A stretch of DNA of 64,000 nucleotides from NCBI RefSeq assembly GCF_032118995.1, contig NC_092661.1:8804494-8868493 (forward strand). Direction: 5' to 3'. Of the stretch, positions 11,539 through 21,800 are shown in pieces. The stretch is from Asterias amurensis (lineage: Eukaryota > Echinodermata > Asteroidea > Forcipulatida > Asteriidae). The position numbers were made by a program, and so were the translations under genes. The notes beneath the pieces were generated by a model that was not told the DNA's origin, searched no databases, and saw only the letters and a program-made list of their open reading frames with translations. Each line of letters opens with the position of its first letter. Position 1 is the first letter of the stretch.

Positions 11539-11544
11539 TTTATT
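11539..11544 (-). promoter_or_regulatory. Candidate polyadenylation signal of the fucosyltransferase gene
   Basis: AATAAA on the minus strand, about 450 bp past the stop codon. A single hexamer in AT-rich DNA, so only suggestive. Confidence 0.3.
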
Positions 11545-11740
11545 TCTTTTCAACAATACACTTGTTTTGTTTTTTTAAACAAAAATGCTAAAAATAATCC
11601 AGTTTACTTTCAGAATAACCAGGTCTTTTCACAAAATGGTTTCCGTTTGATGTTGAGAAAGGTCTTAGGCCTAGGTAACAATAGTGTTAGATTACGGGAG
11701 TTTCTGCTCTAGGCGATGTTATCACATTATTTTGAATAAG

Positions 11741-11782
11741 TTTTTTTTTTTTTTTTTTTTTTTTTGGGGGGGGGGGGGGGGG
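11741..11782. repeat. Homopolymer pair T(25)G(17)
   Basis: 25 T then 17 G without interruption. Length is likely to vary and may be misassembled. Confidence 0.9.
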
Positions 11783-11991
11783 TGTTCCTTTCACTGATGT
11801 GTTTTAAGCCATGTATAGGGGCCTACTTTTTCATACTTCCTAAAGGGTCATAGACCGTTTCAATCGGGCCTGTCTGAGAATAGAACTTAAAAAGTTTCAG
11901 CTGTTTTTTGCTGCGAACTGAACGAGTAATTAACTAAATGTTTTTGCTCATGAATTCATGTCAAGGTGTGTTTGTGTCGACGAAGACAATC

Positions 11992-14933
11992 TTACCATGG
12001 ATTCCATTTTCCCAACCCGAACGCAGAAACTTTAGTCTTATCTGGTTTCCTACAAGCCTGGGCAAATGCACTATTTCTGACTGGCACTCTTTTCAACTCA
12101 CCTCGTCTCACTTTCTCTATGACTGGTATCAAATTACAGAAAAGACTTGGTTTATAGGACTCGTGCATTTTCTTTGGGACTTCTATACTACCCTGATACT
12201 GCCATTCGAAATATTTAGCATACAGTTTAGGATTCGAGTCCAACAGTTTCAAGTGATCCGCTAATTCCTGCATATTTTTATAGTCACCAATGTAAATGAA
12301 GGAGTTCGGAGGGGCTAAGTCTTCATATACTTTCCTCGGAGGACCATAGACGATTGGAACTACCCCCTGCGTTAATGGTTTATTCCAAAGTTTCTCGGTG
12401 ATGTAATCGCCACATTCGGCATTTTCTAATGACAAGTAGAATTTGTATTGGCGCATCAAGTCCACCGTACATTTTGTTGACCAGCTTGGTTTGCATTTCA
12501 GTGTACCACACGCCCCGTATGTGTCCACCGGAATATATTTTTGAAGCTCTTTCACGAAGGCGGTCCTTGGCCAGAAAGTGCCTGCACAGTTGCTAGCCAT
12601 CCACGCGACCAATCTCTTCTTCCCTTTAACCCATTCTTCAGGTGTTTTCGTCTGGGTAGCCATGGGCACTCCTCGTCTGTATAACCCATACGGTGTGACG
12701 ATCTCAGAGCTCCGGTGGTACGTCCAAGTTGCCTGGACGGGGAGCCGTGCCGTACCGACAGCCTCGCCGGCATTTGAACGCGGCGACTCCCATGAGAAAT
12801 AGACCCATGTTTGGTTGGGGTTCATGCTTACCGGTGGCTGGGGCCTCGGAATGAGCGACTTGACGAAGTGAAAGACAACTGCGTCCATACCGGTAAATTT
12901 GTTGGAGTCATCGGCAATAGTTAACTCCATTTGGCATTTGTTGCCGCACTCCATCACGTAGCTACTCTTGACTGGATCATCCGATAACTGTTGAACTATA
13001 CTCTGGAGAACAGGCGCTTTTCTAGCTTTCCCTTTCTTGTCGTAAATCTGCACCTTGTAATGACACTGGCCCTCTCGTGACGCTTTGGACGGTAAAGTTT
13101 CGACTTTATCCGTTCTAGACTTGTCTGCACTAAACACCCTGCTGTCGTGAAGAACAACTGGCATGCCTTTATCAGTGTGGTTAAGGTTGGTATGCCCTAT
13201 AACGTTATGGCTAATGGTGTTCGCCATGATTCGAGTTTTTGATACATCCCGTTTGTCGTGAAAGTAGATCCCACGTCTTAATTCTGGGGAGATGCTCCAT
13301 ATGTAATACCCTTGCACTGAAAAGGCGACAACAGCGATGAACAAGAATGCTTCTTTCTAGAAAATGGATTGGAAGGGTATTTAGAGAAATTACATGCGAG
13401 TCAACATTTTTAGAGTATAAATTGAGGGTAAAGACCAGTGGAACACAAAATGAAGAGAAACAAAACTCATGTGTGAATTGCAAAAACTAGGCCAACTTTT
13501 TCCGTAGTGAAAATCCCACTTGTATAAAATATTGTCAAAGACCAGTATTCTCACATGATGTATCCCAACATTATGCATCAAACAACAAACCTGTGAAAAA
13601 TTGGGCTGAATTTGTCATCGAATTTGCAAGAGAATTGTAGAAGAAAATACACCATCGTTGCATTACTTTGTCGTCTGCTTTCAGGCGCATAACAAAAAGG
13701 CATCTCAGCTTCAGCCATAGTCTTTAATTAATATGTTAGTGATGAGAAATTACTTCTTTCTCAAGAACTGCGTGACTCCAGACGGAGCCGTTTCACACAA
13801 TGTTTTATACTATGAACAGCTCCCTACATTGTTCGCAACCAAGTAAGTTTTTATGGCAACAACTATTTTGAGGAAATTACCAATAGTGTCCAATTAATGG
13901 CAGTGGACACTATTGGTAATTCTTTAAAATATTTATCAGCATAAAACCTTTCTTGGCGACAAGTAATGGGGAGAGGTTGATGGTATAAAACATTGTGAGA
14001 AACGGCTCCCTCTGAAGTGCCATAGTTTTCGAGAAAGAAGAAATTGTCCACGAATTTGATTTCGAGACCTCAGGTTTAGGTCTCGAAATCAACCATCTAA
14101 ACGCACACAACTTCGTGTGACAAGGGTGTTTTTTCTTTCATAATATTATCTCGCAAGTTCGATGACCGATTGAGCTCAAATTTTCACAGGTTTGTTATTT
14201 TATGCATACGTTGAGTTACACCTAGTCTTTGACAATATTACCAATAGTGTCCACTGCCTTTAAACAACCACGACCCTGATAGGTTTCGTTGGCGTATCGG
14301 TTAGCGCACTTGACTATATTTTCAGTGGCTGTGACGTTATCACTTTTCGCACCATTGACGTGTTTTTCTTTGTGTTTTTTTACACATTCTAGCTTCAAGA
14401 TGTAAAAGTTTGCTCAATACAATAGCAGCGGCACTATATGCGTAAGTAAAAAAGAATAGTACAACTTGGTCAAAGAAAGAAGAAACAAAATCACCAACAA
14501 ACAGATATTTTATACGTCCTTACACTCAATCGAGGTAGGATTCCTCTTGGTAATGTGTGAGTTTGTTTAATTTGCCAATTTGAGTATGAAATAAGACCAA
14601 AATGGTGGCGTCGACTAGAAACAACACGATCGCAAACGTACAGCTAAACCTTACTGATACGTGAACGTGAACGAACGTGAGCATCAGAAATGGTTTCTAT
14701 AGGTAACGTCACCACGTATGGTTTATTTCATGCTCACGATTTAACGTCTGCACGTATGTACCGAACGTGAAAAATGGTACTCTCACAGATGCTAACACCA
14801 GTTTGTGACGTTCAAGCCTCGTGATTGCTCGCCTATTATAAAGGCCTGTAATTCTAACCGTGCGCCAACGAAACATCTTCAATGGCGTGAATTTCCATTC
14901 TTATACAAATTATGCACTTACCAATCCGGCCAT
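11992..14933 (-). CDS. GT10 family alpha-1,3-fucosyltransferase, type II Golgi membrane protein
   Basis: The main exon is 13356-11992. The predicted first coding exon is 14933-14922 (ATG GCC GGA TTG, then GTAAGT). The main exon opens after a CTAG acceptor with AAA GAA GCA TTC and has no in-frame ATG before its transmembrane segment, so an upstream start is required. The join gives MAGLKEAFLFIAVVAFSVQG and 458 aa in total. Layout: about 7 cytoplasmic residues, one membrane anchor (about 8-24), a stem, then the catalytic domain. Family signatures are NQTWVYFSWESP, the TWTYHRSSEIVTPYG block, and the donor-binding region YKFYLSLENAECGDYITEKLWN followed by GVVPIVYG. Two N-glycosylation sequons (NHT, NQT) are visible. 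Members transfer fucose from GDP-fucose to N-acetylglucosamine in glycans in the Golgi. Which vertebrate FUT is closest cannot be told by eye. The catalytic exon is very secure; the 12-nt first exon is a prediction (about 0.6). A further noncoding 5' exon is possible. Confidence 0.9.
13525..13891 (+). mobile_element. Family A MITE, ends degraded
   Basis: It runs from ATTGTCAAAGACCAGTATTC to ACCAATAGTGTCC and abuts the next copy. It lies in the predicted fucosyltransferase intron. Confidence 0.75.
13898..14259 (-). mobile_element. Family A MITE with TTAA at both ends
   Basis: TTAA at 13894-13897 and 14260-14263. It carries the TTCGAGACCTCA...TGAGGTCTCGAA type centre. Opposite in orientation to its neighbour. 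Confidence 0.85.
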
Positions 14934-15261
14934 CGTTTGTTTTTTGTAAAGCAGCCTAGCTCATAAGTCACAATAACTTCAAACACGAAATAATCTGTTT
15001 CAAATAAAACACACAACGAAAAAAAAAATGATGTTAGCATCGGCAGAATCATTCACTTACGAACAGAATAAAGGAATATCGTACAAATTGTTGAATTGTA
15101 TCAGTATTTTGATCGCCTTTTCAATGAAGAAAGATAAAGATTTGAGTGAAGAATTGTAGGCCAAAATAACTCCATCATCGATCCCTTTTTTGAGGCCGCA
15201 TCCTTATTTCTTCTTCTTTCTATTTTACATTTTCTTTCTTCAAAAAGACACACTTTCTGTG

Positions 15262-15650
15262 TCACAGGTTGACTTACTAATGGAAGCTGTTGAAAATAGT
15301 CATGTTGTATATTTTGTGGTACTCTAAAGTAAAGTACAAGAACAACTATTTACACTCAAGCATACCAGTGAAAATCTCCAAACATTCCTGAGAGCCAACG
15401 CCCCAAGGAAACACAGGACCGACCCTAACAAGTAGCACTTGTCCACCTGTCCAAACTTTACAACTATTTACAACAAAGTAGCGGTAGCGCTGCACAGTAG
15501 CTAGTAGCGCTTGCCCCCAGCAATTACACAGAAGCAGCTTGCCTTAGCACTAACAACAGCAAATCATGGCCCTTAACTTTAATGTACCACAAATATACAA
15601 AATGACTTTTTCCAACAGCTTCCATTAGTCAACCTGTGACAGTCTCTCAT
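15262..15650. mobile_element. Inverted-repeat element with about 60-bp arms
   Basis: The left arm (GTCACAGGTTGACTTACTAA, GGAAGCTGTTGAAAA, TATATTTTGTGGTAC) is matched in inverse at 15585-15650. The loop is about 270 bp with no coding potential. Confidence 0.7.
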
Positions 15651-16159
15651 TACCAATCTTGTTTTTAAACCTGTAACTATATACATAAAGAAACTGGTGA
15701 CTTTACTAAATTAATTGTGCCCAGTTAGAATTAAAAGGCTTGGCGGTCACCTTTGAAAGATGAAGAAAAACAAAGCAAAAGGGCCACATCCTCCTCTTTT
15801 GTCAAAAACCCAGACGATCAACAGGAATTTATTAACTTGGCCTTATGTAGCGGTATCCCTTTTCCTCAAACCAAAAACGGAATGTTTAACATTACGTAGG
15901 CCTACAGACTCTGATGCGATGCGGGTATCCGTTTTTATCGGAGTATAATATCCATATCCAGATCCCTTCCAAAAGCAATAGGGCTGATACCAATAGTTTA
16001 AGTAAAACAAAATAATTTAACAAATTCCGGAACAAAACCAAGACATCAATATTTAGTAAAATTGCACCTCGCGTTACCTGCATTGTTCAGACCCCGCTTT
16101 TTAAACATAAACATCCATGAGACGGGTAAAAAAATAAGCAACGGGGGGTTAAAAGGCAC

Positions 16160-16482
16160 TGGGGTCGATTACACAAAGAGTTAGGACTAGTCCTAACTTA
16201 GGACTAGTCCTAGGAGATATGCAAATTGCATGGATAGTCCCAAGTTAGGACGAGTAACATGTCCTAACTCGGGATAAGACCAGTCTTAACTAAGACCAGT
16301 CCACTCCTGGGGTCGATTTCAGTAGTCCTACTTTAGGACTAGTCCTAAGCAATGCTAAGAGATAGGACTGGTCCTAAGTTAGGACCAGTAACTCATCCTA
16401 ACTTAGGACTGGCCCTTATTTGGCATTGCATAGGAATAGTCCTAAGTTAGGACTACCTTTGTGAAATCCACCCCTGGACACC
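16160..16482. mobile_element. Family Q inverted repeats, two adjacent units
   Basis: Dense AGTTAGGACTAGTCCTAACT-type palindromes. The second unit (about 16312-16478) is framed by GATTTCAGTAGTCCTA and its inverse TAGGACTACCTTTGTGAAAT. Confidence 0.65.
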
Positions 16483-16486
16483 TTTG

Positions 16487-16780
16487 TTGTGATGTAAAAT
16501 ACTAGTATTCTTCAAGCACTTGGTGTATATCCCAACATAATGCATTGGACTCAAATTGGTCATCGAAGTTGTGAGATTAGCGAGAGAATAATTAAACAAA
16601 AAACACCCTTGCACAAAATTAATTTGTGTGCTTTCAGATGCCTTTATGAAACGTCCTCACACCATGGAGGTAGAAACAGAGGCCCGGGGTGTTTTAATAT
16701 TTGATTGAGAACATTACTTCTTTAAAAAAAACAAAAAAACCTTCATTTTAATCAAAGGGCGCCGTTTCCCAAAATATGTT
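16487..16780 (+). mobile_element. Degenerate family A MITE
   Basis: It keeps CACTTGGTGTATATCCCAAC, the CATCGAAGTTGTGAGAT block and a corrupted GGCGCCGTTTCCCAAAAT segment. No clean termini. Confidence 0.5.
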
Positions 16781-16783
16781 ATT

Positions 16784-16916
16784 GGATAACTTTCCGTATG
16801 GCGCCACCACTTTTTCACTCATTTATACAAAAAAGGATATATAAATGAGGTAAATTAGATACTATTATTATTTCATATCAATGGAAAAAGTGGTGGCGCC
16901 ATACGGAAACTTTTCC
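16784..16916. mobile_element. Family H hairpin MITE
   Basis: Ends GGATAACTTTCCGTATGGCG and its near inverse, with the same AT-rich loop as 9620-9755. Confidence 0.85.
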
Positions 16917-18164
16917 CCCTGACACACTATTAATTTATTAGTTTACAGCAAGAATAATTCAACACTTCTCGTGTGTCATGATCTTACCTGATTCTTTGGT
17001 CAGCTTGCGACTCGTGTAGTGAAGTTGGGATCATTCCGTTTGTATCCGTGGTAATGATTGTGAAGTAGTAGGCCTACTTATAAACGAATCAAAATAGGGC
17101 TGCAAAACGCAGACTGCTGTCCGGATACTGGATCAATCTTACTACACAAGACATGTGTTTCTTAATGGAGTTCTTATTAATTGCAACCGCTGGTGATAAC
17201 TTCTCTTTTGCTCCATCATCGGTTCAAAACCACGCGCGTGGTTTTCTTGCGTGCCTTCTTTTGAATGATTCACTACTGCCAACAAACAGCACAGCGACTG
17301 ATAATTATATTGAAATAAAAACCAACATTGAAAATAAGAGTTCAGGACTAAAGTGGTGCTTCCATCATCTTCTGAATGTGCATTTACGACACTTGCAACG
17401 CAATTGTGGTTATTGTGACTATGTTGCGACCATTACGACACAATAGTACCTGTTACGTAATACTGCCATGGGTGGGTCAATATGGGGACACGGACAGAGC
17501 ACGGAGGAATTTGCAAAGAATATATCCGTGACTGAAATTCCTTCCTCCATAACGGATAATAGAGTCAAAGGTGCACTGGGCCGTGACTGCGACAGCACCT
17601 GACATCGTCAGCGTTTTGTTAAATATTTGATCATCTTGGTAAAAACGTTTGTTGTATGGATAAGCAGTCTGCCCCCCCCCCCCCTTTTTTTAACGGACTG
17701 CCCGACCATTTCTATCTCCATGGCCCGACAAAGTTAATAATGAGCTCGGCTATTTTCGAAGTCTATCATCTGAGATCGTTAAATGTATTTTTGTCATTAC
17801 TATACAATTTCTTCTTCTTTTTTCATAAAGAAAAACTAAACGAAGCTGGCGGGGACGCTAAACATTTGTTTTTACACTGTGGCCTTTTTTGCCTCTGTCA
17901 CCCCTTCATACCCCCATTTGTGTCACAACTGCTTCGAGTATTGACACCTTTTGAAGTTTTGAAGCATGGAGCGTAGCATGGTGCATGGAAGAAATTCCTC
18001 CTTGCATGAAGGAAAGGAAAAATCCTCAGTGCCTCCATACCTAAATCATGGAGGAAGAAAAAAAAATGAAGGAATTTAGGTCCCCTACTTTTTGATGAGT
18101 TCGCCCCACCCCTCAAACCTCAAACTAAACAGCGCCCTCTTGTTTATCATTACAAAAAAAACAT

Positions 18165-18234
18165 GGGGCGAATGGCGGCGGCGACTATGACAACGTAAAC
18201 ATGATGTTTATTCGTGAAATTTACAACTGATAAG
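18165..18234 (+). other. Possible noncoding 5' exon of UBXN11
   Basis: A GCGAATGGCGGCGGCG stretch is followed by 5'-UTR-like sequence and a consensus GTAAGA donor at 18235. Any ATG here meets a stop quickly, so it would be noncoding. It lies 580 bp upstream of the first UBXN11 coding exon, on the same strand. This is inference from motif and position only. Confidence 0.3.
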
Positions 18235-18813
18235 GTAAGAAAATAGACGGAAAATGTTGGTTTTAGGTGATGACTATTTCTGGTTTGTAAAGCGATTAAG
18301 TGAATAAGTTATGACGTTTCAAATTTCTTACAACGGTATCGTAAAAACGCTTGCCCAGTTTCCGGACGATGTATTGTTATTCGCTTGATTGTGAATCAAT
18401 AATAATAAAATATTGTATAATAATTAATAAGTATGTGTGTACACAGAGTGCCAAAAACACGGTGACAACAAGTTTAAAATAGTATACCTCAAAAACAGCA
18501 AATATATTAAAACCAAAGACCTAGTATAATAATTGTATACACGAGTTACAAACCTACTTTGTACTGTAGTATACTATATAATTAAACAAAACAGAAATGT
18601 AGTGTGATGGCAAACTTTACAACAGTCTGAGTTTTTAACCAGAAAAAACTGAACTTACACGGAGAGACGGACTCCTTACCACGGTGAGGTTATGTTTTCA
18701 GATTATAACCAGTTGACTTTATTTTCAAACAGATTGTGTGGTGGATAACCTCGATGTGGTACCAGTTCCTTAATCCCATAAATACAGGATTATCTCTTCA
18801 ACTCAAGTAAGAG

Positions 18814-21800
18814 ATGTCTAATCCCTTGACCAACCTTCGCAAGGCGAGGAAGACACCCCTGCCTGGAGTTCACCAGTCAGGGTATGAAGATCTTGGTTAT
18901 ATCTTTTTGCCCATTGTATTATGAACAGCCTCGGTGGGCAGTTGTTGCCACAGTGGGTGGTGCTTGGCGGTTCATGACTAGTGTCAAAGCTGCGACTAAT
19001 AGATCGCTATCATGCTGCCTCCATCTTGGTCATGTTTCTTGTATCGAATAACATTAATGAATGCTAATGTCGTTGATAAGCCTCGGTGGGCGGTTGTTGT
19101 CACGGTGGGTGGTGCTTGGCGGTTCATGACTAGTGTCAAAGCTGCGACTAATAGATCGCTATCATGCTGCCTCCATCTTGGTCATGTTTCTTGTATCGGA
19201 TAACATTAATGAATGCTAATTTATAATCGTTAGTAAGCCTCGGTGGGCGGTTGTTGTCACGGTGGGTGGTGCTTGGCGGTTCATGACTAGTGTCAAAGCT
19301 GCGACTAATAGATCGCTATCATGCTGCCTCCATCTTGGTCATGTTTCTTGTATCAGATAACATTAATGAATGCTAATAATCGTTTTGAAAATAGGAACCA
19401 GACTATTTTCTTCTTCCGGCCTCGGTTTGGTTACATTGATATCAATGGGAAAAATTCAAGATGGCTGCACCATGACTAATGTCTTTAGCTGAGGTCGTGC
19501 CCAGCATGTGCCTGCACTTTTCCATTGTCTTACATCAAAGATTGGGGTCATTAATGTCGTTTGCAATCCATCTGATAGACATGCTGGAGCACGACTAGTC
19601 AAACAGTTAATTTCTGCCTTCGACATTGTTCCATCATGCCTTAAACATGTTATAGACGCTGGGCACCTTTGGTAATTGTCAAAGACCAGTCTTCTCACTT
19701 GGTGTATCTCATCTGTGCACAAAATAACAAACCTGTGAAATTTGAACTCAATTGGCAGTCAAAGTTGCGAGCTAATAGTGGAAGAAAAATACCCTTGTCA
19801 CACGAAGTTGTGTGCTTTCAGATGCTTTGAGATTTCGAGACCTCAAAATCTAATTCTGAGATCTCAAAATAAAATTTGTGGAAAATTACTTCTCTCTCGA
19901 AAACTAAGCTACCTCAGAGGGACCTGTTTCTCACAATGTTTTGTACTATCAACAGCTTTCCATTATGGTTAGGGGCAATTCCACGGTTTAACTCACGTTA
20001 CGTTTTTGATGTACTTTTGAGTTTCCTTATGCTGTAATTGCTTTACTGAAAAGGTTCATAAACTGTTATCCCTATGGTAGTTAGAGTATACCTAGACCTA
20101 CTTAAGAACCAAAGATGACTTCCAGGAAATGTTGTTAAGTATGATTTAAAAGACACACAAAATCGGTTACTCACATTACATTTCCTGACATGCATAAAAA
20201 ATAAACGTGCTTTAATCAAAAAGTCTCCTCATACAAGCAATATGTGGAAATTTCTTTTTACTTGTTAAAAGACCTTGCCATGAGGCACAAATAGTAGGAG
20301 TAAAACAAATCTCAAAGAATCTTTAATTTTCTAGGAATCCATGAAAAACATGGTTACTCACGTTACGGTTACTCACGTTACACAGCATAAAACACTGAAA
20401 GGGCAAGAACCAGCAAAGTTATCTTACCAAATTTTGACAGTATTGTATTTACAATAGAGCAGATAATTAGTTCTGCTAACAATAACAAGATCCCTACTTG
20501 TTCTTTCTTTTACTTTTCTCACAAAATTGAACTTTCGAGCCTGCTATGCCCATGCAATTTGTTTTATTGAACTCTACAACAAATCAAAAAGTTCTTCTAT
20601 AGGATTGGGTACACACATCATTAAAAATGTTGCAGTTAATAATTAATAAAGGTACTGTACATGGCAAACTGACAGCTTTACTGAAAACTTGAAGTGGCTT
20701 CTGAACTACAGGCGCATCCAGTTTCGCAACTAGCTTTTATTAAAAGTAGAAGATCTAATTTTGTGGGATTGGCCACGTGTAGTACAATTTCCAGCGGGTC
20801 GCATCTTCTCACAGATCCTTTTGCTTCTTACAGGAAGCATAGCACAGGAAGCAAAGCTTCATTTGCCCTTTTTCTCTCTTTATATTTCTACATTATGTGC
20901 CATGTGTCTTTCCTTGTCGTCAACATATCTCCCAGTTTCTTTCAGTTTAGCTTCAAAGCACCTATGTTTCTCAGCATTTTAGAGTGGCATTTCTCGGAAA
21001 ACAATAATAATAATAATAATATTTCGTTAAATATAAATTATTTAATTACGCAGTGGAAGTTCAGTTCAGCTCATAGTATTATGGAACAGTCATTACTGGC
21101 TGTCTTTAAGGTTTAATGTCTTGTAGCCTAGATGTACATCAGAGTGTGAAATGCAGACCCAAACAAACGTACCGTATGTTCCTGTACATGTCCATGTATA
21201 ACGTTACAATAATGAAAAATGGTAGGTCCTATGAATGACTTAAAAATTGCTTTATTTCTTATTGAGAAATGAACAAAACAATCTTACTAATAAAACCTAC
21301 AGTATTTGTAAATAAAAAACATTTAATACTCACAACTTCTGCCACGTCGAATAGATCACACAAGCCTCCAAAGTTTGACAACAGTTTGCATGTGCGTGAT
21401 AATTCCCATGTATTGCTCTTCAAACGGTGTGCAATGCATCATGGGTAATATTATGTTGCCCTCATCAGTTTTTAAAAGGGGTTATTTGCATACCCTTTTG
21501 TAAATAAGGCATATTTGTGCACTCATACATAATACCAGAGCCAACAGTCTCCTCCTTAACTTGTTTATCATGGTTACTCACGTTACATTTGTGGTTACTC
21601 ACATTACATAGTTACTCACGTTACACTTTTCATCACCTCACCCAATAGTGGTGTTAGTGGATACATCATTAAGAACCCTATTTTTACATTTGAGATCACC
21701 AAAAGAATTATTATTACAAGTGGCAAGTTTTAAAACTAAGAAAAACATTCACTAGGAAAAAAAGATCATATTTTGGTTACTCACGTTACACTACCCACAA

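Larger units (their letters stand above)
10134..11991. other. Spacer between NUP43 and the fucosyltransferase gene
   Basis: It holds the two palindromes and the YY1-type motif listed separately, a family A fragment (11190-11315) and a T/G homopolymer. The rest is AT-rich with no exon I can support. The NUP43 promoter must lie just above 10133, but no TATA box is evident there. Confidence 0.6.
14934..18164. other. Spacer between the fucosyltransferase gene and UBXN11
   Basis: Besides the listed elements, 14620-14820 is rich in ACGT-containing words, partly inverted. 16978-17035 shows a minus-strand GTAAGA donor that could end a noncoding 5' exon of the fucosyltransferase gene. The 97-codon frame at 17153 has no recognisable product. 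Nothing is visible in 17450-18160 beyond short palindromes. Confidence 0.5.

Noticed and set aside
14835-14845. TATAAA box on the plus strand
   Set aside because: It points away from the fucosyltransferase gene and no plus-strand transcript can be supported downstream.
17153-17446. 97-codon frame with a hydrophobic start
   Set aside because: No recognisable domain, no splice support, in repeat-rich spacer.
20694-21116. 140-codon frame as a transposase of the 2.18-kb element
   Set aside because: Low-complexity Asn stretch, overlapping frames, no DDE-type motif visible.
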